Assembly (NCBI RefSeq): GCF_023155275.1
Contig: NZ_JALMUV010000009.1
Location: forward strand, 1-64,000
Direction: 5' to 3'
Source of the DNA: Streptomyces rhizoryzae
Lineage (GTDB): Bacteria > Actinomycetota > Actinomycetes > Streptomycetales > Streptomycetaceae
DNA length: 64,000 nucleotides
Shown here: piece by piece, positions 10,781-19,360 of the stretch
Numbering within the stretch: the stretch's first letter is position 1
Layout: every line of letters starts with the position of its first letter
Program-made: the position numbers and the translations under genes
The notes under the pieces: generated by a model
The model's database searches: none
Seen by the model: the letters and a program-made list of their open reading frames with translations, nothing else
Told to the model about the DNA's origin: nothing

Positions 10781-12232
10781 ATGAGCGACCTCGTCGAGCA
10801 CGGAAAGCTCTACATAGGCGGTGAGCTGGTCGATCCGGCCGGCCCGGACACGATCGAGGTGGTCTCGCCGCACTCCGAACAGGTCATCGGCCGGGTCCCG
10901 CACGCCGCGCGGGCCGACGTCGACCGGGCGGTGGCCGCGGCCCGGGCGTCCTTCGACTCCGGGGTGTGGGCGAACGCCCCCCTGGCGGACCGGATCGCGG
11001 TGGTGACCCGCATCAAGGACGCGTTCGCCGCGCGCAGCGAGGAGTTCGCGCGGGTCATCGGGGCGCAGAACGGTACGCCGGTGACCTCCGGCCTGCTGGT
11101 GCAGTCGCTGGCCGCGATGATGGTGTGGGACGCCGCGCTCACGGTGGCCGCGGACTTCCCGTTCGAGGAGCGGCGGGCCGGTGTGCTGGGGCCGCTGCTG
11201 GTGCGCCGGGAACCGGTGGGGGTGGTCGCGGCCGTGGTGCCGTGGAACGTCCCGCAGTTCACCGCCGCCGCCAAGCTCGCGCCGGCGCTGCTGGCCGGCT
11301 GCTCGGTGGTGCTGAAGGTGTCGCCCGAGACGCCGCTGGACGCGTACCTGCTGGCGGAGATCGCGAGCGGGGCCGGACTGCCGGCGGGGGTGCTGTCGAT
11401 CCTGCCGGCCGACCGGGAGGTGAGCGAGTACCTGGTCGGGCACCCGGGCGTGGACAAGGTGTCGTTCACCGGGTCGGTGGCGGCCGGCAAGCGGGTCATG
11501 GAGGTCGCGGCGCGCAACCTCAGCCGGGTGACGCTGGAACTGGGCGGCAAGTCGGCCGCGGTGATCCTGCCGGACGCGGACCTGGACGCGGCGGTGGCCG
11601 GGATCGCGCCGTTCGCCTGGATGATCAACGGGCAGGCGTGCGTGGCACAGACCAGGATCCTCGCGCCGCGCAGCCGCTACGACGAGATCGCCGAGCGGTT
11701 CGCGGCGGCGGCGGCCGGCCTGGCCGTCGGCGACCCGCTGGACCCGGCCACCGAGGTCGGGCCGCTGGTGGCCCGCCGCCAGCAGCAGCGCTCGCTGGAC
11801 TACATCGCGCTGGGCCTGCGGGAGGGCGCCAAGGTGCTGGCCGGCGGCGGCCGCCCGCCGGGGCAGGAGACCGGCTGGTACGTCGAGCCGACGCTCTTCG
11901 GCGACGTGGACAACGGCATGCGGATCGCCCGGGAGGAGATCTTCGGGCCGGTGATCTGCCTGCTCCCCTACGGGGACGAGGAGGAGGCGGTGCGGATCGC
12001 CAACGACTCGGAGTACGGGCTGTCGGGGTCGGTGTGGACGGCCGACACCGAGCACGGCGTCGACCTCGCGCGGCGGGTCCGCACCGGCACGTACTCGGTG
12101 AACACCTTCAGCATCGACATGCTCGGCCCGTTCGGCGGCTACAAGAACTCCGGTATCGGGCGGGAGTTCGGCCCCGAGGGGTTCGGTGAATACCTGGAGC
12201 ACAAGATGATCCACCTGCCGGCGGGTGCGTGA
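10781..12232 (+). CDS. NAD-dependent aldehyde dehydrogenase
   Basis: 483 residues, full-length ALDH. Catalytic residues are visible: Asn156 in VPWNVPQF, Lys179, Glu253 in LELGGKSAA and nucleophile Cys287 in NGQACVAQTR; the glycine motif FTGSVAAGK is near 229-237. It resembles mycobacterial Rv0223c-type dehydrogenases, which oxidise aldehydes to acids. Beside a CYP125 regulon it could oxidise a steroid C26 aldehyde to the acid, which is inference. The promoter has a KstR-type box and the second palindrome. The stop overlaps the ferredoxin start (TGATG), so the two are coupled. Confidence 0.9.
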   Translation: MSDLVEHGKLYIGGELVDPAGPDTIEVVSPHSEQVIGRVPHAARADVDRAVAAARASFDSGVWANAPLADRIAVVTRIKDAFAARSEEFARVIGAQNGTPVTSGLLVQSLAAMMVWDAALTVAADFPFEERRAGVLGPLLVRREPVGVVAAVVPWNVPQFTAAAKLAPALLAGCSVVLKVSPETPLDAYLLAEIASGAGLPAGVLSILPADREVSEYLVGHPGVDKVSFTGSVAAGKRVMEVAARNLSRVTLELGGKSAAVILPDADLDAAVAGIAPFAWMINGQACVAQTRILAPRSRYDEIAERFAAAAAGLAVGDPLDPATEVGPLVARRQQQRSLDYIALGLREGAKVLAGGGRPPGQETGWYVEPTLFGDVDNGMRIAREEIFGPVICLLPYGDEEEAVRIANDSEYGLSGSVWTADTEHGVDLARRVRTGTYSVNTFSIDMLGPFGGYKNSGIGREFGPEGFGEYLEHKMIHLPAGA

Positions 12233-12465
12233 TGGCGGAGCGCTGGCGGGTGGCGGTGGACCGGGGGGTGTGCATCGGGTCGGGCCTGTGTGCGGGGACC
12301 GCACCGGACCGGTTCCGGCTGGACGCGGCCCGCCAGTCCCACCCGGTCGACCCGGAGACCGAGGCCGCGGACGCCCTCCTGGCCGCCGCCGAGAACTGCC
12401 CGGTCGAAGCCATCACCCTCACCGCGACCCCCACCGGCACACCGGTCTTCCCCCCGGAGGAGTGA
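12232..12465 (+). CDS. [3Fe-4S]-type ferredoxin
   Basis: 77-residue acidic ferredoxin. The cluster ligands are in CIGSGLC (Cx5C, lacking the middle Cys of a 4Fe site) and the later CPVEAI, which is the pattern of P450-associated ferredoxins of Streptomyces and Mycobacterium. It would pass single electrons from a reductase to a P450; the CYP125-like enzyme at 715-1947 is the likely partner. ATG at 12232 overlaps the aldehyde dehydrogenase stop. A GTG three bases earlier is also possible. Confidence 0.88.
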   Translation: MAERWRVAVDRGVCIGSGLCAGTAPDRFRLDAARQSHPVDPETEAADALLAAAENCPVEAITLTATPTGTPVFPPEE

Positions 12466-12728
12466 GCGGGGGAGGGGAGGGCGGGCGCCGGGGGGGCGGG
12501 CCCGGGGCCCGTAGGGGGCGGGGCGGGGCGTCCCGTAGGGGTCGGGCGGCCCCCTTGCGGGCCCTCTACCCGCGAGGGGGGCGGAGCCAACGCTTCCGAG
12601 GGCCACCCGAGCCGGACGCTCACCCAGGGGCCGAGGGGCCGAGGGGCCAGGGCGCCAGAGGGGCAAGGGCCAAGAGGTCAGGGGGCCAAGGGGGCCAGGG
12701 GGTCAGGGGCGCCAGGGCGTCGGGCAGC
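12466..12728. repeat. Low-complexity G-rich intergenic stretch
   Basis: The space between convergent ferredoxin and kstR holds no supported gene. From about 12625 to 12720 it is made of imperfect repeats built on GGGGCCA/GGGGCCG, purine-rich on the plus strand. It may help termination or reflect replication slippage. Confidence 0.6.
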
Positions 12729-13376
12729 TCACCGCCCCCGTTTCGTCCCCGGGGCGGTCAGGTCGATCAGACGGCAGACGGTTTCGATGTCGATCTTTAC
12801 CTGGGCGATCGAGGCGCGGCCGGACAGCCAGGTGATCAGAGCCGAGTGCCAGGTGTGCTCGATGACCCGGACGGCGGAGAGCTGTTCCGGGGTGGGCGGG
12901 CCGTCCAGGCCCATCGCGTCGAGGATGATCGCGGTGGTCAGCCGGGAGACGGTGTCCACCTCGGGGCTGACGGACCGGTCGGCGAAGGTCAGCGCGCGCA
13001 CCATCGCGTCCGCCAGGTGCGGTTCGCGCTGGAGGGCGCGGAAGGCCCGCATCAGGGTCTGGGCGACCCGGGCGCCGGGGTCCTCCTCCGACGGGGGCCG
13101 CTTGCGCAGGGTGGCGTGCATGCGCTGGAGCTGGTCCTGCATGGTGGCCACCAGCAGGTGGATCTTGGAAGGGAAGTAGCGGTAGAGGGTGCCGAGCGCG
13201 ACCCCGGAGGACTCGGCGACCTCGCGCATCTGGACGGCGTCGAATCCGCCCCGGCCGGCGAGTTCGGCACTGGTGTGCAGGATGCGGCGGCGCCGGGCCT
13301 CCTGACGCTCGGTCAGGGGAGGACTCGCCGGAAGCGCCGGCCTGGCCGCCTTGGATTCCGTAGTCATGTGTCCCAT
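12729..13376 (-). CDS. kstR: KstR-type TetR repressor of steroid catabolism
   Basis: 215 residues. The N-terminal helix-turn-helix (about 25-70) contains AVQMREVAESSGVALGTLYR then YFPSKIHLL, almost the same as in mycobacterial KstR (AVQMRAVADRADVAVGTLYR). C-terminal matches include MVRALTFAD and the WHSALITWLSGRAS segment. KstR represses cholesterol genes and is released by 3-oxo-4-cholestenoyl-CoA. ATG at 13376 is preceded at good spacing by GGAAAG; ATG 13367 is an alternative. A KstR box lies at 13539-13552, consistent with self-control. The gene is divergent from the glycosyltransferase cassette, unlike M. tuberculosis where kstR faces fadE34. Confidence 0.9.
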   Translation of the reverse strand: MGHMTTESKAARPALPASPPLTERQEARRRRILHTSAELAGRGGFDAVQMREVAESSGVALGTLYRYFPSKIHLLVATMQDQLQRMHATLRKRPPSEEDPGARVAQTLMRAFRALQREPHLADAMVRALTFADRSVSPEVDTVSRLTTAIILDAMGLDGPPTPEQLSAVRVIEHTWHSALITWLSGRASIAQVKIDIETVCRLIDLTAPGTKRGR

Positions 13377-13513
13377 TCCGTGGCTTTCCGTCCGCGATGC
13401 GGTGAGTGCCGGTGGTCGTGATCGGCACAGCATGGCAGGGGCCGTGCCGTGGCGCGAATCACCTGGTGCGGCTCTTTTCGCCCTGGTGGCGGCCGGTAGA
13501 TTCGAAGCTCGGT

Positions 13514-13538
13514 GAACTGATCAGTAGCTTTTCAGTTC
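13514..13538. repeat. Inverted repeat GAACTG-N13-CAGTTC
   Basis: Half-sites identical to those at 10622-10637 but with longer spacing, just ahead of the KstR box. The inner part also contains CTGATCAG. Possible regulatory site of low certainty. Confidence 0.3.
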
Positions 13539-13552
13539 TGTAACTTGTTCTA
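13539..13552. promoter_or_regulatory. KstR-type operator between kstR and glycosyltransferase
   Basis: TGTAACTTGTTCTA matches TnnAACnnGTTnnA fully. It lies 163 bases upstream of kstR and 55 bases upstream of the glycosyltransferase start, so it could control either or both. Confidence 0.75.
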
Positions 13553-13606
13553 GATTACCGCCAGCGGTTACGCTCCGGCGAAAGTCCAGTGAGAAGGGGG
13601 CCGTGC

Positions 13607-14956
13607 GTGACCGCAGAGGCCGTCCAGGCAGCCGCGCCTCGCCCGGCGGAGACCCCCTCGGCCTCCGCCCCGACGGACCGTGAGCGTCCGCTGCGGATCG
13701 CCATGCTCACCTACAAGGGGAACCCGTTCTGCGGCGGGCAGGGCGTCTACGTCCGCCACCTCTCCCGCGAACTGGCCCGGCTCGGCCACACCGTCGAGGT
13801 CATCGGCGCCCAGCCCTACCCCGTCCTCGACGAGGGCGTGACGCTGACCGAGCTGCCCAGCCTCGACCTCTACCGCCAGCCCGACCCGTTCCGCACCCCC
13901 CGGCGCGACGAGTACCGCGACTGGATCGACGCGCTGGAGGTCGGCACGATGTGGACCGGCGGCTTCCCCGAGCCGCTGACCTTCTCGCTGCGCGCCCGCC
14001 GCCACCTCGCCGCCCGGCGCGGGCAGTTCGACGTGGTCCACGACAACCAGACCCTCGGCTACGGCCTGCTCGGCGGCCCCGGCGCGCTCGGCGCCCCGCT
14101 GGTCACCACCATCCACCACCCCATCACCGTCGACCGCCGGCTCGACCTGGCCGCGGCCGCCGACTGGAAGCGGCGCGCCTCGGTCCGCCGCTGGTACGGC
14201 TTCACCCGGATGCAGAAGCGGGTGGCGCGCCGCCTGCCGTCGGTGCTGACCGTCTCCGGCTCCTCCCGCCAGGAGATCGTCGACGACCTCGGCGTGCACC
14301 CCGGCCGGATCCACGTCGTCCCCATCGGCGCCGACACCGACCTGTTCTCCCCGGACCCCGCCGTCCGCGAGGTGCCCGGCCGGATCGTCACCACCTCCAG
14401 CGCCGACGTCCCCCTCAAGGGGCTGGTCCACCTCGTCGAGGCGCTCGCCAAGGTGCGCACCGAGCACCCCGGCGCCCACCTCGTCGTGGTCGGCAAGCGG
14501 GCCGACGACGGGCCGGTGGCCGCCGCCATCGAACGGCTCGGCCTGTCCGGCGCCATCGAGTTCGTCAAGGGCATCAGCGACGCCGAACTGGTCGACCTGG
14601 TGCGCGGCGCCCAGATCGCCTGCGTCCCCTCCCTCTACGAGGGCTTCTCGCTGCCCGCGGCCGAGGCGATGGCCACCGGCACCCCGCTGCTGGCCACCAC
14701 CGGCGGCGCCATCCCCGAGGTCGCCGGGCCGGACGGCGAGACCTGCCTGGCGGTGCCGCCGGGCGACGCCGGGGCGCTGGCCGCCGGGCTGCTGCGGCTG
14801 CTGGACGACGCGGACCTGCGCGCCCGGCTCGGTGCGGCCGGCCGGGAACGGGTCCTGGCCCGCTTCACCTGGCGGCAGGCCGCCCTCGGCACCGCCGAGC
14901 GCTACCGCGAGGCCATCGCCCGTCAGCGCACCGGTGCCGCCGCCGGCCGCCGGTGA
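13607..14956 (+). CDS. Family 4 glycosyltransferase (GT-B fold)
   Basis: 449 residues. The N-terminal acceptor domain has the glycine-rich start GGQGVYVRHLSRELARLGH (about 45-63). The C-terminal donor domain has KGLVHLVEALAKV, VVVGKR and the EX7E-type motif PSLYEGFSLPAAEAMATGTP (about 342-361). The fold retains or inverts using nucleotide sugars; donor and acceptor are unknown. GTG at 13607 follows GAAGGGGG at good spacing; an upstream GTG at 13589 would contain that ribosome site. The next two genes form a cassette with it. A KstR-type box 55 bases upstream hints at steroid-linked control. Confidence 0.88.
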   Translation: MTAEAVQAAAPRPAETPSASAPTDRERPLRIAMLTYKGNPFCGGQGVYVRHLSRELARLGHTVEVIGAQPYPVLDEGVTLTELPSLDLYRQPDPFRTPRRDEYRDWIDALEVGTMWTGGFPEPLTFSLRARRHLAARRGQFDVVHDNQTLGYGLLGGPGALGAPLVTTIHHPITVDRRLDLAAAADWKRRASVRRWYGFTRMQKRVARRLPSVLTVSGSSRQEIVDDLGVHPGRIHVVPIGADTDLFSPDPAVREVPGRIVTTSSADVPLKGLVHLVEALAKVRTEHPGAHLVVVGKRADDGPVAAAIERLGLSGAIEFVKGISDAELVDLVRGAQIACVPSLYEGFSLPAAEAMATGTPLLATTGGAIPEVAGPDGETCLAVPPGDAGALAAGLLRLLDDADLRARLGAAGRERVLARFTWRQAALGTAERYREAIARQRTGAAAGRR

Positions 14957-15042
14957 CCCGTACCATGCCGTCCCCCCGCAGTCCACGCCGCACCCCCACG
15001 CACCTCCCCCGCCCCTGACCGCCGGACGAAAGCGTAAACGCC

Positions 15043-15873
15043 GTGCTGACCGTCGACTTTTCCCGTTTCCCGCTCGCCCCCGGCGACCGCGTCCTCGACC
15101 TGGGCTGCGGCGCGGGCCGGCACGCCTTCGAGTGTTACCGGCGCGGTGCGCAGGTCGTCGCCCTGGACCGGAACGGCGAGGAGATCCGCGAGGTCGCCAA
15201 GTGGTTCGCCGCGATGAAGGAGGCCGGCGAGGCCCCGGCGGGCGCCTCCGCGACCGCCATGGAGGGCGACGCGCTGGCCCTGCCGTTCCCCGACGAGAGC
15301 TTCGACGTCGTCATCATCTCCGAGGTCATGGAGCACATCCCGGACGACAAGGGCGTGCTCGCCGAGATGGTCCGGGTGCTGCGCCCCGGCGGCCGGATCG
15401 CGGTCACCGTGCCGCGCTACGGCCCGGAGAAGATCTGCTGGGCGCTGTCCGACGCGTACCACGAGGTCGAGGGCGGCCACATCCGCATCTACCGCGGCGA
15501 CGAACTCCTGGACCGGATGCGCCAGGCGGGCCTGAAGCCGTACGGCACCCACCACGCGCACGGGCTGCACAGCCCCTACTGGTGGCTCAAGTGCGCCTTC
15601 GGCGTGGACAACGACCAGGCGCTGCCGGTGAAGGCGTACCACAAGCTGCTGGTCTGGGACATCATGAAGAAGCCGCTGGCCACCCGCCTCGCCGAGCAGG
15701 CCCTCAACCCCCTCATCGGCAAGAGCTTCGTCGCCTACGCCACCAAGCCGCACCTGCCCCGGGCCGAGGCCGAGGCCGCGGCGCCCGAGGCCGCCGCCGG
15801 GCCCGCCCCCGCCGGCAAGCCCGCCCGTACCGCCGCCCGGCGCACCGGCACCGCCCGCGGAGCCGCCAAGTGA
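15043..15873 (+). CDS. Class I SAM-dependent methyltransferase
   Basis: 276 residues. Motif I is VLDLGCGAGRHAFE (about 18-31), the acidic residue follows at ALDRN, and motif IV/post-I is SFDVVIISEVMEHIPD. This is a methyltransferase_11-type fold. The C-terminal 40 residues are Ala/Pro/Arg-rich. The GTG start at 15043 has GGACGAAAG upstream. It ends in a GTGA overlap with the alpha-barrel gene, so the two are translationally coupled. Substrate unknown; with a glycosyltransferase upstream it may modify a glycosylated lipid or terpenoid, which is speculation. Confidence 0.85.
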   Translation: MLTVDFSRFPLAPGDRVLDLGCGAGRHAFECYRRGAQVVALDRNGEEIREVAKWFAAMKEAGEAPAGASATAMEGDALALPFPDESFDVVIISEVMEHIPDDKGVLAEMVRVLRPGGRIAVTVPRYGPEKICWALSDAYHEVEGGHIRIYRGDELLDRMRQAGLKPYGTHHAHGLHSPYWWLKCAFGVDNDQALPVKAYHKLLVWDIMKKPLATRLAEQALNPLIGKSFVAYATKPHLPRAEAEAAAPEAAAGPAPAGKPARTAARRTGTARGAAK

Positions 15874-16940
15874 CGAGTCCCGGGCGCACCGAACGGCTGG
15901 TCCTGCCGGGGGTGCTGACCGCCGAACAGGCCGCCCGCACGGTCGCCGGCATCCTGGCGACCCAGCGCACCGACGGCGCCATCCCCTGGTTCCGCGGCCA
16001 CCACCTCGACCCGTGGGACCACACCGAGGCGGCCATGGCGCTGGACGCGGCCGGCGAGCACGAACGCGCCGAGGCCGCCTACGACTGGCTGGCCCGGCAC
16101 CAGAACCCGGACGGCTCCTGGTACGCGGCGTACGCCGACGGCGACCCGGACGCCCCCACCGACCGCGGCCGGGAGAGCAACTTCTGCGCCTACCTCGCGG
16201 TCGGGGCCTGGCACCACTACCTCTCCACCGGCGACGAGGCGTTCCTGGACCGGATGTGGCCGGCGGTGCACGCCGCGATCGGCTACGTCCTCGAACTCCA
16301 GCAGCCCGGCGGCGAGATCGGCTGGAAGCGCGAGGACGACGGCACACCGGTCCGCGAGGCGCTGCTGACCGGCTCGTCCTCCGTCTACCAGGCGCTGCGC
16401 TGCGCCCTGGCGCTGGCCGAGCAGCGCGAGGAGCCGCAGCCCGACTGGGAACTGGCCGTCGGCCGGCTCGGCCACGCGATACGCCACCACCCCGAGCGGT
16501 TCCTCGACAAGTCCCGCTACTCCATGGACTGGTACTACCCGGTGCTGGGTGGCGCGGTGCGCGGCGCGGCGGCCCGGGCACGGATCGACGCGGACTGGGA
16601 CCGCTTCGTCGTCCCCGGCCGCGGGGTGCGCTGCGTGTCGCCCAACCCCTGGGTCACCGGCGGCGAGAGCGCGGAACTGGCGCTGGCGCTCTGGGCCATG
16701 GGGGAGTCCGACCGGGCCGTGTCGATCCTGAAGTGGATCCAGCACCTGCGCGCCGAGAACGGCATGTACTGGACCGGCTACGTCTTCGCGGACGACGCGA
16801 TATGGCCACGCGAACAGACGTCCTGGACGGCCGGTTCGGTGCTGCTGGCGGTGGCCGCGCTGGGCGGTGACGAGGCCACCACCTCGGTGTTCGGCGGCGA
16901 GCGGCTGCCGTCCGGGCTGGCCCCCGACTGCTGCCGGTAG
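15870..16940 (+). CDS. Prenyltransferase-type alpha/alpha-barrel protein
   Basis: 356 residues, cytosolic with no signal peptide. Repeats of the terpene-cyclase/glycosidase alpha-barrel type are visible: QRTDGAIPWFRG, QNPDGSWYAAYADG and LQQPGGEIGWKRE. Conserved-looking acidic and aromatic clusters (DRMWPAVHAAIGYVLELQ, SMDWYYPVLGG, WPREQTSWTAGSVLLA) resemble glycosidase (GH15-like) toroids as much as prenyltransferases. Streptomyces databases usually label this type as prenyltransferase, without proof. The GTG start overlaps the methyltransferase stop. Third gene of the cassette that starts at 13607. Confidence 0.75.
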   Translation: MTSPGRTERLVLPGVLTAEQAARTVAGILATQRTDGAIPWFRGHHLDPWDHTEAAMALDAAGEHERAEAAYDWLARHQNPDGSWYAAYADGDPDAPTDRGRESNFCAYLAVGAWHHYLSTGDEAFLDRMWPAVHAAIGYVLELQQPGGEIGWKREDDGTPVREALLTGSSSVYQALRCALALAEQREEPQPDWELAVGRLGHAIRHHPERFLDKSRYSMDWYYPVLGGAVRGAAARARIDADWDRFVVPGRGVRCVSPNPWVTGGESAELALALWAMGESDRAVSILKWIQHLRAENGMYWTGYVFADDAIWPREQTSWTAGSVLLAVAALGGDEATTSVFGGERLPSGLAPDCCR

Positions 16941-17082
16941 CCCGCGGCGCGGGCCGGACGGCCCGGGGCTGCCGGGCCGTCCGGCCACCCCCATCCGGCC
17001 GGTTACGGGTGGCGGCGCCGCGGCGGACGGGGCAGGCTGCGGAGGTCGGATCCCCAGCCGAACCGAACCGCCGGAGCGCGCC

Positions 17083-17664
17083 GTGACCGTTGTGCCGTCC
17101 CCCGTCCGCCCCCGCGCCGCCGTCCGCCGGGCCGCCGTCGCCCTGCTGCTGGCCTGCGCCCTGACCCTGGGCGCCGCGGCCTGCGGCGGCGCGAAGAAGA
17201 GCGACGGCCGGGCGGGCGGCTCGGCGGCCGGGACGCCCAGCCCCTCCACATCGGTGGAGCGGCAGAAGTTCGCCAAGACCCGCTTCGTCGCCAACGCCGG
17301 GCTCGCGGCCGGCGCCGCCTACAAGTGGATCATCAAGCCGTACCGGGCGGGCGGCTTCCAGAAGGGCGCCGCGCACCGCAAATCCGCCCTGGTCAAGGCG
17401 GGCCTGGCCGGCGTCTTCACCTACAACCGCCTCAAGGCCGCGGTCCGCAACGCCCAGGGCGACCCGGCCCTCTCCAAGGCCCTGGCCCCCCTCAACAGCG
17501 GCATCGAATCCCTGAAGAACCTCGGCACGAAGCTGCGGGGCGGCGCGGACGGCGCCGATGTCGCCTCGTTCCAGAACGTCATCGGAGGCGTCAAGGACGC
17601 CGGCGCGAAGCATGGGGCGACGGTTACCGACCAGGTGCCGAGTGCCTCGCAACTCGGTGGGTAG
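17083..17664 (+). CDS. Small lipoprotein of unknown function
   Basis: 193 residues. A lipoprotein signal ends in the lipobox LGAAAC (Cys about 32), followed by a Ser/Gly/Pro linker. The mature part has a repeated helical pattern: FVANAGLAAGAAYKWIIKPY and a later LAGVFTYNRLKAAVRNA, then a C-terminal helix pair. I do not recognise a named domain. GTG at 17083 is preceded by GGAG. The protein should sit on the outer face of the membrane. It follows the cassette after a 140-base gap and may have its own promoter. Confidence 0.75.
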   Translation: MTVVPSPVRPRAAVRRAAVALLLACALTLGAAACGGAKKSDGRAGGSAAGTPSPSTSVERQKFAKTRFVANAGLAAGAAYKWIIKPYRAGGFQKGAAHRKSALVKAGLAGVFTYNRLKAAVRNAQGDPALSKALAPLNSGIESLKNLGTKLRGGADGADVASFQNVIGGVKDAGAKHGATVTDQVPSASQLGG

Positions 17665-17806
17665 CCCACGTTGTCGGCTGTCCCGCCGCGGGGGTTCTTT
17701 CGTGTGCGCCTGCGGCGCGTTGCGTTGTTTCCGCTGCGCGGGGCTTTTGGGGTGCGGTGACGGGGCTGCGGGGGTGGCATGCCGGACTGCTGCGCTTTAC
17801 GTCCGG
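17665..17806 (+). repeat. Long inverted repeat, left copy
   Basis: A sequence of about 142 bases that reappears in reverse orientation at 18021-18164 with moderate divergence. Shared blocks include CCCACGTTGT, CCCGCCGCGGGG, TGCGCCTGCGGCGC, CCGCTGCGCGGGGCT and GGACTGCTGCGCTTTACGTC. It starts directly after the lipoprotein stop codon. It has no coding signal and looks like a dispersed intergenic repeat family. Confidence 0.75.
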
Positions 17807-17829
17807 CACACCACCCCCGCAGCCCCGTC
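17759..17829. terminator. Strong stem-loop downstream of lipoprotein
   Basis: Arms of 19 bp (GACGGGGCTGCGGGGGTGG at 17759-17777, complement at 17811-17829) close over a smaller inner hairpin. It partly overlaps the left repeat copy and probably acts as a bidirectional terminator. Confidence 0.6.
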
Positions 17830-18000
17830 CCCTCCCGTTGGGGGTGGATTTCCAGGTGGGTGGGGGCTGAGGTGAGTGGGTCGGTGCGAGTTGTGTGTTT
17901 ACGGGTGAGCGCCCATGCACTGGCGACGGCCCGTAGGGGACCACCGGCATTCGCCCCCAACCATCGTTTTTCATGACCCTCCTCGGGAGGGGGCGGGGGT

Positions 18001-18020
18001 GGGGGGGGGGGGGGGGGGGG
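18001..18020 (+). repeat. Run of 20 G
   Basis: Twenty consecutive G bases at the inner edge of the right repeat copy. It can form G-quadruplex structures and is prone to slippage or to base-call length errors. Confidence 0.85.
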
Positions 18021-18164
18021 CCGGACGTAAAGCGCAGCAGTCCGGGTTACCCCCACCCCACACCCCCGCCACCGCTGCCGAACAGCCCCGCGCAGCGGAC
18101 TCCCAGCCCCGCGCCGCAGGCGCAACAGGAACGCACCCCGCGGCGGGAAAGCCAACAACGTGGG
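18021..18164 (-). repeat. Long inverted repeat, right copy
   Basis: Reverse-orientation copy of the 17665-17806 sequence, ending next to the stop codon of the F420-type oxidoreductase. The two copies flank about 215 bases without a supported gene (17807-18020). Confidence 0.75.
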
Positions 18165-18165
18165 A

Positions 18166-19179
18166 CTACGAATCACACAGCGCGGCAAGCACCCGTAGGG
18201 TTTTCGGGTCCGGGGCGGTGACCAGCAGGTCCGTCACGGGGCCGGCGCGCCACAGGGCGAGCCGTTCGGCGATGCGGGAGCGCGGGCCCACGAGGGAGAT
18301 CTCGTCGGCGAAGGCGTCGGGGACGGCCCGCACCGCCTCGTCCCGGCGGCCTTCGAGGAAGAGCCGCTGGACCCGGCGGGCCTCCTCCTCGTAGCCCATG
18401 CGCGCCATCAGGTCGGCGTGGAAGTTCCGGGCGGCGTGGCCCATGCCGCCGATGTAGAAGGCGAGCATGGCCTTGACGGGGAGCAGGCCCTCGGCGACGT
18501 CGTCGCAGACCACGGCGCGCACCATGGGGGCGATCAGGAAGCCGTCGGGGGCGGTGGCCAGCGGTTCGCGGTAGACCTCGGGGCGGAACGGGGACCAGTA
18601 CAGCGGCAGCCAGCCGTCGGCGATCCGGGTGGTCTGGGCGATGTTGCGGGGGCCCTCGGCGCCGAGCAGGACGGGGAGGTCGGGCCGCCGCGGGTGGGTG
18701 ATGGACTTCAGGGGTTTGCCCAGGCCGGTGCCGTCCGGGCCGCCGTAGGGGAGCGGGTGGTAGTCGCCGTCGCAGGTCACCGGGTGTTCGCGGCGCAGGA
18801 CTTGGCGGACCACGGCCACGTATTCGCGGGTGGCGGTCAGCGGGCTGCGGGGGAACGGGCGCCCGTACCAGCCCTCGACGACCTGCGGCCCGGACAGCCC
18901 GAGGCCGAGCAGCAGCCGCCCGCCGGAGAGGTGGTCGAGGGTGAGGGCGTGCATGGCGGTGGCGGTGGGGGTGCGGGCGGCCATCTGGGCGATGCCGGTG
19001 CCGAGTTTGATGCGGGAGGTGTGCGCGGCGATCCAGGTGAGCGCGGTGAACGCGTCGGAGCCCCACGCCTCGGCGGTCCACACCGAGTGGTAGCCCAGCC
19101 GCTCGGCCTCGCGGGCCAGGTCGAGGTGGCGGGGGTCGGGGCCGCGGCCCCAGTAGCCGAGCGCCAGACCGAGTCGCAT
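18166..19179 (-). CDS. LLM-class F420-dependent oxidoreductase, Rv3520c-like
   Basis: 337 residues, luciferase-like TIM barrel. It closely resembles mycobacterial Rv3520c, a gene of the KstR regulon: N-terminal LGLALGYWGRGP, VWTAEAWGSDAFTALTW, LTLDHLSGGRLLLGLGLSGP then QVVEGWYG, and LPVLLGAEGPRNIAQ. The family uses coenzyme F420 to oxidise or reduce its substrate; the steroid step of Rv3520c is not known to me. ATG at 19179 is clear. No KstR-type box was found upstream, but a perfect CTGACG-N3-CGTCAG palindrome is present at 19229-19243. It converges on the lipoprotein gene across the inverted repeats. Confidence 0.87.
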   Translation of the reverse strand: MRLGLALGYWGRGPDPRHLDLAREAERLGYHSVWTAEAWGSDAFTALTWIAAHTSRIKLGTGIAQMAARTPTATAMHALTLDHLSGGRLLLGLGLSGPQVVEGWYGRPFPRSPLTATREYVAVVRQVLRREHPVTCDGDYHPLPYGGPDGTGLGKPLKSITHPRRPDLPVLLGAEGPRNIAQTTRIADGWLPLYWSPFRPEVYREPLATAPDGFLIAPMVRAVVCDDVAEGLLPVKAMLAFYIGGMGHAARNFHADLMARMGYEEEARRVQRLFLEGRRDEAVRAVPDAFADEISLVGPRSRIAERLALWRAGPVTDLLVTAPDPKTLRVLAALCDS

Positions 19180-19228
19180 GGGGCCGCCCTTCTCCGAGGC
19201 CGGTTGCCGGCAGAGCATCGCCGGAGTA

Positions 19229-19243
19229 CTGACGGAGCGTCAG
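19229..19243. promoter_or_regulatory. CTGACG-N3-CGTCAG palindrome (perfect)
   Basis: CTGACGGAGCGTCAG lies 50 bases upstream of the F420-type oxidoreductase start. Both arms match perfectly. It is the one member of the five-site set without a KstR box nearby. Confidence 0.7.
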
Positions 19244-19360
19244 ATCCCTGGCGGGACCGCACTGTACGGCCCTGGCCCGGTCATGGCAACGGCCCCTGCC
19301 GGGTGGGGCAGGGGCCGCGGGGCGGGGGGCGGCCGCGCCGGGGCGGCCGGGTCGCGGGTG

